From an uncultured Eubacterium sp. (lineage in GTDB: Bacteria > Bacillota > Clostridia > Lachnospirales > Lachnospiraceae), in NCBI GenBank assembly GCA_910589595.1, contig CAJUTM010000008.1, forward strand, positions 29,972-93,971: 64,000 nucleotides of DNA, given 5' to 3'. Made by a program: the position numbers and the translations under genes. Below are positions 1 to 7,534 of the stretch, in pieces. A model generated the notes under the pieces. The model made no database searches, was not told where the DNA came from, and saw nothing but the letters and a program-made list of their open reading frames with translations. Within the stretch, counting starts at the first letter, position 1; every line of letters begins with the position of its first letter.

Positions 1-64
1 CGGAAACTAAAGTAGAGCCCTCTCTCTTTCTATTTACCATGTTATTATTAAGCAGTCGTATCAT
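1..64 (-). CDS. prepilin-like protein, N-terminal fragment (cut by window edge)
   Basis: Seven bases after the stop of the preceding prepilin gene an ATG at 64-62 opens a frame that stays open to the left edge (21 codons). An AGGGG-like ribosome site lies just upstream. The visible N-terminus is basic and runs into KREGSTLVS, which resembles a type III signal peptide cleaved after Gly by a prepilin peptidase. Its place at the end of a pilus operon supports a minor pilin, but the diagnostic hydrophobic helix lies outside the window, so this is inference. Confidence 0.45.
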   Translation of the reverse strand, partial: MIRLLNNNMVNRKREGSTLVS

Positions 65-70
65 ATGCCC

Positions 71-1162
71 CTACACTCCTTTCGAAGTCTGAACCATTAC
101 GATTCGATTCTCCTCGTTAAAAACCGTCTCATCCTCATAATAAATCTCAACCGTCACCTTGGCGATACGGGCTTCTGCTTTTCTCGTTACCAGTCCCGCA
201 GAAGTCCCGACAGCGAGTTTCGCATTGGTAAACACTTTTTTAAGTAATTCAGCGGAAGTCACCGTCCCCCCCGATGTATCCACCGTCAACTGATAATTCG
301 ATGGCGGGTTCACGGAATCTTTTTGGAGAATCGGATAAAACGCATAATCCGTCAAATTAAATCCAGCCGGCATACTGCTGTCCACCGAAATATTTAAACT
401 ATCGTTTTCCAAAAGTGCATTCACCGGACGGTAAAACAAATATATTTTCTGTAAACTGTCTTTTTCGATTTTAACGTCCTTAATTGGCATTTCACTCTTA
501 TATGTCTTGCCCGCATTTTCAAACAAATACTCATAATATCCTTTTATAAGATAAAGACTGTTGCTTCCGGAAGCATCCGCATAAGGCGATATATGAATGT
601 GCATCGTCCGTTTCAGGCCATTTTCTATCGTACTCTTAGAGACGCTCCTGTCATCCTGATACACCTGATATACAAGTTCTCCCGTCGCAGACGCCGTCTG
701 GTCGGTCTCTTCCAGAACAACCGAATGTTTCGAATACACATCTTCTAACTGCGGAACTTCATAGAGGTTAAACTTGGAGGCCTGTCCGGTAGCTGCCGGC
801 GGAGGCGTTGCCTTGTAAGACAAAAAATCAAACTTGACTTTTGCTTTATAGTTCGTATCGTCTACCGATACATTTCTGGTCAGGAGATAAGCATTGTCGC
901 CGGACGGGTCAGGCGTCGACGTCGCTACCCATGAACTGCCGGAAGCCGCCACCATGTCCTCGACCTGCTCCATCGTCATACAGGAAGCCAGTTCCTCTAC
1001 AACCGACTGTGCGGCCATATCCGCCTTTTGCGTCTTCTTACCCCAGTTGGCATAGCGGTTCGCCCCTGAAAAATAGGAAAGCAGGAACATGACAACAATC
1101 GCCAGTACAGCAACCGCTATGATAACCTCTACTAACGAAAAACCATCGGCTTTTCTTTTCAT
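71..1162 (-). CDS. minor prepilin, PilW/PilJ-like, type IV pilus
   Basis: A 363-residue protein starting MKRKADGFSLVEVIIAVAVL: a short basic leader, then the prepilin cleavage site G|FSLVE with Glu at +5 and a hydrophobic helix (about residues 8-30). The remaining 330 residues are a soluble, Ser/Thr/Tyr-rich domain with no recognised family. At this length it is far larger than a major pilin and fits a minor or tip pilin. The upstream in-frame ATG at 1279 was rejected because it lies inside the pilO-like gene; the ATG at 1162 has a GTGAGGA site. It follows the pilO-like gene by 28 bp in the pilus operon. Confidence 0.8.
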   Translation of the reverse strand: MKRKADGFSLVEVIIAVAVLAIVVMFLLSYFSGANRYANWGKKTQKADMAAQSVVEELASCMTMEQVEDMVAASGSSWVATSTPDPSGDNAYLLTRNVSVDDTNYKAKVKFDFLSYKATPPPAATGQASKFNLYEVPQLEDVYSKHSVVLEETDQTASATGELVYQVYQDDRSVSKSTIENGLKRTMHIHISPYADASGSNSLYLIKGYYEYLFENAGKTYKSEMPIKDVKIEKDSLQKIYLFYRPVNALLENDSLNISVDSSMPAGFNLTDYAFYPILQKDSVNPPSNYQLTVDTSGGTVTSAELLKKVFTNAKLAVGTSAGLVTRKAEARIAKVTVEIYYEDETVFNEENRIVMVQTSKGV

Positions 1163-1190
1163 GTCCTCACCTTCTTTCCTTTTACCGCTT

Positions 1191-1934
1191 TTATTTCTTC
1201 TTAAATGTTCCGAATACATCTTTATTGCCGAGAACAATGCCGGAAATATCCGGTTCTTCATATGGAACCCCGTTTCCATTCAGGCAATAGAAATTCATAT
1301 TAATCGTTCCTGTCAGCTTACCGTTACTCGAATCAAACGATAAAGTAATTTTACTTAACGACATGCGCTCCTGATGATTGGTAATCCAGTCAAACGCCTG
1401 CAAAATCTGTTTGCGGCTGCCGGATATCTCTACCTCATACGAAAAAACTTTGCCGACCATCTGATTGACCGGAACTTTCTTCTCCGGCTCCAACTCCGCC
1501 TCACTTTTTTTCGTATTTTTCTGCGCTTCCGTATTCTCTTCACCATTTTCACTTGAGAGCGCTATTAACTGCCCTTTCTGGAAGAATATCTGCTCTGTCC
1601 CCGGTTTTACGACGCGCAGTTCCAATCCGCTTGCCACCTGCATATCATAGAGATTGCTGATAATATGCTGCTGTGTAATCTTACACGGATACTCTTTCGC
1701 ATAATTTTCAATCTCCTGCTGTTTCTTTCCTGTCGTCTTCTTCATCTCATTGACACGAATCTGCAAGTTACTCAGAAAATCAACCTGTCCGCTCAATTCA
1801 ACATTCTTCGTCTGCAGTCTTTGCACGGTTTCCATATTCTTTTGAAAAATCAGAAAGAATGAAAGCAGTAAAATGAGTATTCCCGCCAAAATCAATATCA
1901 GACGCTTCTGTTTCGTAGTCAAACCTTTTCTCAT
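1191..1934 (-). CDS. pilO: PilO-like pilus alignment subcomplex protein
   Basis: A 247-residue bitopic membrane protein: short basic N-terminus, one transmembrane helix (about residues 11-33), a coiled-coil stretch (about 35-75), then a ferredoxin-like soluble domain with a Glu/Lys-rich insertion near residues 128-155. This is the layout of PilO, which with PilM and PilN links the inner-membrane platform to the motor. Its ATG overlaps the end of the upstream pilM-pilN gene by four bases (ATGA), implying translational coupling. Assigned by architecture and operon position rather than by strong sequence motifs. Confidence 0.7.
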   Translation of the reverse strand: MRKGLTTKQKRLILILAGILILLLSFFLIFQKNMETVQRLQTKNVELSGQVDFLSNLQIRVNEMKKTTGKKQQEIENYAKEYPCKITQQHIISNLYDMQVASGLELRVVKPGTEQIFFQKGQLIALSSENGEENTEAQKNTKKSEAELEPEKKVPVNQMVGKVFSYEVEISGSRKQILQAFDWITNHQERMSLSKITLSFDSSNGKLTGTINMNFYCLNGNGVPYEEPDISGIVLGNKDVFGTFKKK

Positions 1935-3559
1935 TGCTGCCCACCTTCTTTCTGTACCGGCACCGGAGTCTTATAATCAAACGAGAGAATATAAGTATAC
2001 TGCCTCTGTTTTGTCATCTCTTCCTTTTTCAGCGTAATCGAATCCAACTTGACATTCGTTATGCTTTCTATTTTATTCATCTGCATTACCAGAGCAGAAA
2101 AAGAAAGCATCTTATCTGTGCTGATAGCATTAATCGTTACATGCTGTTCATCACTCGTCACATCTTGTATTTTAAATGTCTTTGGCACATAACCCTCTAT
2201 CTCATTCAGCAAATCATGGAATTTGTTATTATTCGTCTCTGTGCGTCCGTTTACAAGACTGATGAGGGAACGGTTGTTTTCAATCGCCATCAGACTGTCA
2301 AACTCATCCTGTATTGGGCTCATCGCCGCCACCCGGCTGCTCAATCTTTCATTTTCATCTTTTGTCATAAAAAGCTGCATAAGCGAAAAACCGCAGACAA
2401 CCAGACTCAATAACAGACAGCCGGCAAAAACAAGAAGCGCTCCGGTCAGGGAACCTTTTTTCTTTGCCCGCTGTGAAATCTCGCGGGAAATAAAGTTCAC
2501 CGGTTCAAATACACCGCCAAAACAGTTAATATACTGAAGAATATAGGCGTTCACATTGACGCTGCGGTTAAAGCGTATGCCGTCAATCTCCTTTGGCGTA
2601 AAAGTGGGAATCCCAAGCTCATTCGACATCAATTCGTGAATACCGGCAATGGCACAGCCTTTTCCCACACAGATAATCTCCTCAATCGGCTGGTCCTTGT
2701 ACTTTGTATTATAATACTCAATCACGCGGATAATGTTCCCCAACAGGAACTGTGCGTTATCCGTCACTTCAATTCGTTTCTCCAGAGAGGGGTCATCGTG
2801 AGGATTCTCTGCATTCAGATTATGCATAAGCAGACGGTTTCTTTTCAGCAAAGTATAGGCCTCGTTATCCGTAGGCGTCTGAAATACCGGCTCCTGCGTC
2901 ATCACTTCCGTAAACACATTAATACCATACGGAACGACACGCTGTAATAAAAGACGATTGTCACTGATTATGTTTACAAGAGTAGAAGAAAGATTCATCT
3001 GCACGGACATGGACACCTTGCTTTTGGCCTGCCGCTTCATAATTTGGAAAATCGCGTTGCCGTCGGCCTCCAGCGATAAAATATGCAGTCCTGCCGCGTC
3101 TGCCAGTTTATAATAAGAATCAATCAACTCTGACGGTGCGGCAAAAACCATCACATCCTGAATTTTATTTCCCTCTTCGTCCTCTCTCGGTTTTCCCTGT
3201 GTCACATAAGAAAATACATATTTCTCTGCATCAATCGGAAACAAATCCGGTATCTTTGCCATGACAAGCGGTTCTATTTTTGTTTTGTTGACAACCGGAA
3301 TACTCACTTCGCGGCTGGCTATCTTGCCAGAGGCAATAGTGAAAATCGCCTCTCTTGTCCGCACTCCTTTGTCAATACATGCCTTGTGAATATGAACTGC
3401 CAGTTCTGCCATATCCACAATCATTCCATCCTGTACCGCCTTTTCCGGTGTTGAAAATCTCACGCATCCATACACCGTCGGATTGGAACTGCTATGCTCA
3501 ATATGTACGATTTGGGTTTCTTGTTCCCCCACGCGCACAACAATTATCTTCTTTGCCAT
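1931..3559 (-). CDS. pilM: PilM-PilN fusion protein
   Basis: A 542-residue protein. Residues 1 to about 350 look like PilM, the actin/FtsA-like cytoplasmic ATPase of type IV pili (typical pieces: VVRVGEQETQIVHIE at the start, IICVGKGCAIAGI late in the domain). A single transmembrane helix at about 370-396 (LTGALLVFAGCLLLSLVVCG) follows, then a coiled coil and a ferredoxin-like domain typical of PilN. In most bacteria PilM and PilN are separate; PilM grips the cytoplasmic tail of PilN. Here the two are joined in one chain. It lies between pilD and the pilO-like gene and overlaps the latter by four bases. Confidence 0.75.
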   Translation of the reverse strand: MAKKIIVVRVGEQETQIVHIEHSSSNPTVYGCVRFSTPEKAVQDGMIVDMAELAVHIHKACIDKGVRTREAIFTIASGKIASREVSIPVVNKTKIEPLVMAKIPDLFPIDAEKYVFSYVTQGKPREDEEGNKIQDVMVFAAPSELIDSYYKLADAAGLHILSLEADGNAIFQIMKRQAKSKVSMSVQMNLSSTLVNIISDNRLLLQRVVPYGINVFTEVMTQEPVFQTPTDNEAYTLLKRNRLLMHNLNAENPHDDPSLEKRIEVTDNAQFLLGNIIRVIEYYNTKYKDQPIEEIICVGKGCAIAGIHELMSNELGIPTFTPKEIDGIRFNRSVNVNAYILQYINCFGGVFEPVNFISREISQRAKKKGSLTGALLVFAGCLLLSLVVCGFSLMQLFMTKDENERLSSRVAAMSPIQDEFDSLMAIENNRSLISLVNGRTETNNNKFHDLLNEIEGYVPKTFKIQDVTSDEQHVTINAISTDKMLSFSALVMQMNKIESITNVKLDSITLKKEEMTKQRQYTYILSFDYKTPVPVQKEGGQQ

Positions 3560-3644
3560 CCAAAATTCCTCCTACAAAATTCCCTCTTTATGATTTTCAC
3601 AACCCTCTTTATCGAAAAAAGGCTCTGAAAAGAATAAAGTTTAT

Positions 3645-4412
3645 CTACAACATTCGAAAGTAAAAACGAAAAACGGAGTCTCCAAACAATAGCGCCACCG
3701 TAATGCCGATAGCAAGATAAGGCCCCAGAGCAAATTTATCATTTTTCTTTGTAATTATAATCCGCACCCCCTCAACAAAAGAGGCAAGTACCGATGCCAC
3801 AACAAGCGCCAACAGACTATGAACAGGCCCAATACAGAGGCCGGAACATGCCATCAGTTCAATATCGCCATATCCCAAACCACTCTTTCCCGTCACCTTT
3901 TTAAAAACAATGGCAATCAGTAATAAAAAAGCGCCTGTAGCAACAAAACCAATAACATAATACAACCACTGCTGCAAATGCAAAAGCAGATGAATAACAC
4001 CTACTATGACAATAAAAGCATCCGCCTGTCCCGGTATCTGCAATGTCCGGTAATCAATGAGAGCGATGACAAGCAGTGCAGATATCATCAGACACCACAA
4101 AACACTATCCCAATTCCAGCCGCACACGGCAAAAACAAGACAATAAAGGACGCCGTTCAGAAACTCGACGATTGGATACTGCTTTGAGACCGGAGCTTTG
4201 CAATAGCGGCAGCGGCCCCGCAGAAAAATCCAACTAAAGAGCGGAAACAAATCGTACCATTTCAGTTTATGGCTGCAGTTCATACAATGAGAACCCACTG
4301 TGACAATATTCTCTTTTTTCGGTAAGCGATAGATACATACATTGAGAAAACTTCCCAAGATAGTACCATACAAAAACACGATTATGTAGAGAATGAAGTT
4401 TTCCATTGCCAT
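3645..4412 (-). CDS. pilD: type IV prepilin peptidase / N-methyltransferase
   Basis: A 255-residue polytopic membrane protein of peptidase family A24. The N-terminal cytoplasmic loop keeps both CxxC pairs (CMNC at about residue 43 and CRYC at about 68), which bind zinc in the bifunctional enzymes. The two catalytic aspartates are seen in LIDYRTLQIPG and in GYGDIELMA. It cleaves prepilin leaders after Gly and methylates the new N-terminus. Directly downstream of the pilin gene pilA (39 bp) and upstream of pilM-pilN. Length is normal. Confidence 0.92.
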   Translation of the reverse strand: MAMENFILYIIVFLYGTILGSFLNVCIYRLPKKENIVTVGSHCMNCSHKLKWYDLFPLFSWIFLRGRCRYCKAPVSKQYPIVEFLNGVLYCLVFAVCGWNWDSVLWCLMISALLVIALIDYRTLQIPGQADAFIVIVGVIHLLLHLQQWLYYVIGFVATGAFLLLIAIVFKKVTGKSGLGYGDIELMACSGLCIGPVHSLLALVVASVLASFVEGVRIIITKKNDKFALGPYLAIGITVALLFGDSVFRFYFRML

Positions 4413-4451
4413 AGCGGGTTCTCCCTTAAAAATCTTTACTTCAGAATGCTA

Positions 4452-4916
4452 TTACTGCTCATAATTTGCTGCATTCGAATCTTGTACCGGAGCAGTACCA
4501 TCTTTCGAAATACATGCTTTCAACGTCCATTTACCGCTTGCATCCTTCTGAGCCATTACATAGAAATCAGCGCCTTTACATGCATCGGAAGCCAGTTTTG
4601 CTTTTGCATCTGCTACCGTACCATCCATGTAGGACTCCATCTTCTTCAGCAATTGTGCTTTTGAGGAAGGTTGCGTCCAGCCAAATGTTCCAACGGCTTT
4701 TGCCACTGTCTCATCTGCCATCGCAGACTTAAACGCATTGGAAACCTCAGACAATGTCTGACGGTCACGGTTCTCTCTAGCGCTTTCCAAATACGGAAGT
4801 ACTACCAAAGCGATAACGCCGATGAGGATTGCCATAATAGCGATGACAATAATCAACTCGATAAGAGAGAAACCCTCTCTCTCTCCACTAAGATACTTTT
4901 GGATTTTCTTTTTCAT
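4452..4916 (-). CDS. pilA: type IV major pilin precursor
   Basis: A 154-residue prepilin: basic leader of about 15 residues, cleavage site EG|FSLIELIIVIAIMAILIGV with Glu at +5, a long hydrophobic helix, then a small globular domain ending with two cysteines (DACKGADFY and LKACISK) that could form the usual C-terminal disulfide loop. The ATG at 4916 is preferred over that at 4922 because the GGAG site is 8 bases away from the former and only 2 from the latter. It has its own strong promoter and a structured leader within the pilus operon, consistent with the need for more pilin than machine parts. Confidence 0.92.
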   Translation of the reverse strand: MKKKIQKYLSGEREGFSLIELIIVIAIMAILIGVIALVVLPYLESARENRDRQTLSEVSNAFKSAMADETVAKAVGTFGWTQPSSKAQLLKKMESYMDGTVADAKAKLASDACKGADFYVMAQKDASGKWTLKACISKDGTAPVQDSNAANYEQ

Positions 4917-4957
4917 ATTCATGTCTCCTTTTTTTAATATTTCCTGCTAAGCAGGTT

Positions 4958-5037
4958 TTCCCGGCCCTATAGACCAACTTTTATCTCTATATCACAGACA
5001 ACTCCCAAGTGGTACCTCCTCTTATCATTGTCCGGAA
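4958..5037 (-). promoter_or_regulatory. structured pilA leader (three-way junction candidate)
   Basis: Between the pilA promoter and its ribosome site the leader can fold into an enclosing stem (5032-5037 with 4958-4964, one bulge) that holds two inner helices: 5028-5032 with 4997-5001, and 4986-4991 with 4968-4973. A separate 5-bp hairpin (CCTGC/GCAGG, 4943-4955) follows just before the pilA ribosome site. The shape is that of a small riboswitch aptamer plus expression platform, but it does not match the c-di-GMP-I, c-di-GMP-II or other classes I can recall. Pairings were worked out by eye. Confidence 0.4.
4967..5008 (-). CDS. 13-codon leader peptide ORF in the pilA leader
   Basis: An AGAGGAGG ribosome site (5015-5020 core) is followed after 6 bases by TTG and a 13-codon frame MGVVCDIEIKVGL ending in TAG at 4967-4969. 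The frame runs through the inner helices of the folded leader, so its translation would unfold them. No homology can be claimed for so short a peptide; the support is the near-perfect Shine-Dalgarno sequence in a non-coding leader. Confidence 0.3.
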   Translation of the reverse strand: MGVVCDIEIKVGL

Positions 5038-5055
5038 TAAAAATAATTTTACTAT

Positions 5056-5084
5056 ATTATACACAAAAATTAATAAAATTTCAA
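5056..5084 (-). promoter_or_regulatory. promoter of pilA
   Basis: A sigma-A-like promoter: -35 TTGAAA (5079-5084), 17-base spacer, perfect -10 TATAAT (5056-5061), read leftward. It gives a leader of roughly 130 nt before the pilA start and would allow pilA to be expressed above the upstream pilB-pilT-pilC transcript. Confidence 0.75.
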
Positions 5085-5139
5085 GTATTTTTTGGTACTT
5101 ATGCCCTAATTCCCCCTGTTTTTTCCATTTTCTGACTCA

Positions 5140-6357
5140 TTATGCGTTTCCAACATTCTGATAAATGGAGAGCATCGGCATCATAATCGCTCCGACAACG
5201 CCGCCGACAACAACAGCGAGCACCACGATAATCAGCGGTTCCATCGCTGATGTAAGACGCTTTGTCGCCTCTTCCACTTCGGATTCATAGTATTCCGCAA
5301 CTTTATCCAGCATTTGCTCGGTCGTACCGGTTTCTTCCCCAATCTTCACCATGTGAGTTACCATCGGTGGAAATACTTTCGACGCCTCGAGTGGCTCCGA
5401 CATCGGAATACCCTGCATAACTTCTTCCCGACATCCTTTTATGGCGTCTCGCATAACACGGTTCTCAATTACATTTCCTACGATTTCAAGCGCCTCCACA
5501 AGAGGGACGCCGGATACAATGAGCGTTGACATCGTCATCGAAAATTTAGCGGCGGCATTTTTTACGGAAAAATTACGAAACATCGGTATACGCAGAGCAA
5601 CACGGCTGGTAAACTGTTTGCCCGGCTCGGTCTTTCTCCCGAACGAGATAAAGATTATCAGGAAAACAAGGGACGCCAGAACTACTACAATATTGTTCAC
5701 CATAAAATTACTGACCGCGATAACCGCTTTCGTCAAAAACGGCAGTTCTTCTCCCATCTGTTCAAACGTCTCCTCAAAATTCGGCACAACTGTTGTCATC
5801 AGGACAATAACGACGCCGACTGCCACTACTAAGACAACAATCGGATAAATCATCGCCGATTTTATCATGGACGTCAATTTCATATCCTTATCAAACTGGT
5901 CGCAGATACGGCTAAAAGCAATTTCCAGATTACCGGTCGCCTCGCCGGCAGCTACCATGTGAATGAGCAGCGACGGGAATACCTTATTCTCCTCTTCCAT
6001 CGCTTCTGCGAGACTGTCACCTTTTTCTACCGCCACCTGTACGTTCATCAACGCGGTACGCAGATATTTGTTCTCTGTCTGGTCCTGTACCATGCGCAGT
6101 CCATCGATAACGGTAACGCCCGCCGTCAGAATACTGTAAAACTGCTTGCAGAAAATAGTAATATCCTTTTTCTTTACCGGATTACCAATCGTAATATTCC
6201 AACTGGCATTGGACAAATCCGTTGCTTTGCGGATATCAAGGACAACGCTGCCATCGCCTTTCAGTCTCTGGACAGCCACTTCCTCGCTCATGGCCTCCAA
6301 CATACCTTTCTTTTCTTTTCCATACTTATCCGTAATTGTATATTTGTATCTCGCCAA
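5140..6357 (-). CDS. pilC: type IV pilus inner-membrane platform protein
   Basis: A 405-residue protein of the GspF/PilC family: two repeated cytoplasmic helical domains (about 70-190 and 270-390), each followed by membrane helices (about 170-190, 220-245 and a C-terminal pair near 370-400). The typical N-terminal stretch (MARYKYTITDKYGKEKKGML) is present. PilC is the platform that couples the rotary motors PilB and PilT to pilin insertion and removal. Length is normal for the family; it follows pilT by 40 bp. Confidence 0.93.
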   Translation of the reverse strand: MARYKYTITDKYGKEKKGMLEAMSEEVAVQRLKGDGSVVLDIRKATDLSNASWNITIGNPVKKKDITIFCKQFYSILTAGVTVIDGLRMVQDQTENKYLRTALMNVQVAVEKGDSLAEAMEEENKVFPSLLIHMVAAGEATGNLEIAFSRICDQFDKDMKLTSMIKSAMIYPIVVLVVAVGVVIVLMTTVVPNFEETFEQMGEELPFLTKAVIAVSNFMVNNIVVVLASLVFLIIFISFGRKTEPGKQFTSRVALRIPMFRNFSVKNAAAKFSMTMSTLIVSGVPLVEALEIVGNVIENRVMRDAIKGCREEVMQGIPMSEPLEASKVFPPMVTHMVKIGEETGTTEQMLDKVAEYYESEVEEATKRLTSAMEPLIIVVLAVVVGGVVGAIMMPMLSIYQNVGNA

Positions 6358-6397
6358 ATCATTTCCTCCTTCTCACGATGCAACATTGTATTATAAA

Positions 6398-7516
6398 TTA
6401 AAAAGTTCCTGTCTCAAAACCGCCGTCCAGCCACGAGAGGTCTTCTGCCGCGCCATCCGATGCAGACGGAATCCTCTTGGCAAGACTTCCTTTGTCCTGT
6501 GCGTAGACAAGGGCGTCCTCCGCCGTAATCCGATGGGAATGAAACAATTCAAATAGAGCGTCATCCATTGTCTGCATGCCGCTTTGTTTATTCGTCTGTA
6601 TAATCGACGGTATCTGATGAGGCTTTGCCTCCCGAATCAGATTGCGTACGGCGCTGTTTGCATACATAATTTCAAACGCCGCAACCCGTCCTTTTTTGTC
6701 AGCGGTCGGCAGCAGCTGCTGGGAAATAATTGCCTCTAGCAAAGTAGCCAGCTGCAAACGGATTTGTGCCTGCTGATGTGTCGGGAAGACATCAATAATT
6801 CTTTCAATCGTCGGTACCGCGCCAATCGTATGCAGCGTCGAGAGTACCAGATGTCCGGTCTCGGCTGCCGTAACAGCCGTTGCAATCGTATCCAAATCAC
6901 GCATCTCGCCAACGAGTATAATATCCGGATCTTCCCGCAGGGCGGCGCGTAACGCTCCGGCATAAGACTGCGTATCAATGCCGACCTCTCTCTGGTTGAC
7001 AATCGAGCCGGCATGTGTATGTAAATATTCGATAGGATCTTCCAGTGTAATAATATGTTTATTCTGCGTCTGGTTAATAATATTAATCAGAGAAGCAAGT
7101 GTCGTGGATTTTCCGCTTCCGGTCGGGCCGGTCACCAAAATCAGCCCCCGCTTTTTCAATACCAAATCCAATACCGACTGCGGCAGTCCCAGCGTCTCCG
7201 GAGACGGTATCACCGTATTTACGAGACGGATAACAAACGCCATGGTGCCGCGCTGTTTAAATATATTGACACGGAAGCGTCCGACTCCTTTGATGGCGTA
7301 GGAAAAATCGACCTCGCCCTCTTTATTGAAACGCTCTACCAGACGTCCCGGAATCATCTGTTCGACCAAAGTCTTTGAATCGGCCGGAAGAATTTTTTCC
7401 TCCGTCAGATTGACTAACTCTCCATTTACACGGCATTTTACCGGTATTCCTACCGAGACATGGATATCGGACGCCCCCAGCTTTCGTGCCTTTGTCAGCA
7501 ATTCATTAATCGTCAT
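6398..7516 (-). CDS. pilT: type IV pilus retraction ATPase
   Basis: A 372-residue secretion ATPase of the PilT type. Seen: Walker A GPTGSGKSTT at about residue 134, the Asp box/Walker B region (DPDIILVGEMRDLDT), His boxes and the retraction-specific C-terminal motif AVRNLIREAKPHQI, which separates PilT from PilB. It powers pilus retraction and hence twitching. It lies 18 bp downstream of pilB. The presence of both motors means this is a dynamic pilus, not only a pseudopilus or competence system. Confidence 0.93.
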   Translation of the reverse strand: MTINELLTKARKLGASDIHVSVGIPVKCRVNGELVNLTEEKILPADSKTLVEQMIPGRLVERFNKEGEVDFSYAIKGVGRFRVNIFKQRGTMAFVIRLVNTVIPSPETLGLPQSVLDLVLKKRGLILVTGPTGSGKSTTLASLINIINQTQNKHIITLEDPIEYLHTHAGSIVNQREVGIDTQSYAGALRAALREDPDIILVGEMRDLDTIATAVTAAETGHLVLSTLHTIGAVPTIERIIDVFPTHQQAQIRLQLATLLEAIISQQLLPTADKKGRVAAFEIMYANSAVRNLIREAKPHQIPSIIQTNKQSGMQTMDDALFELFHSHRITAEDALVYAQDKGSLAKRIPSASDGAAEDLSWLDGGFETGTF

Positions 7517-7534
7517 ATTCCTGCTCCTCTACGT

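Noticed and set aside
4958..5037. c-di-GMP class I or II riboswitch before pilA
   Set aside because: The conserved core sequences of both classes are not present, so only an unclassified structured leader is reported.
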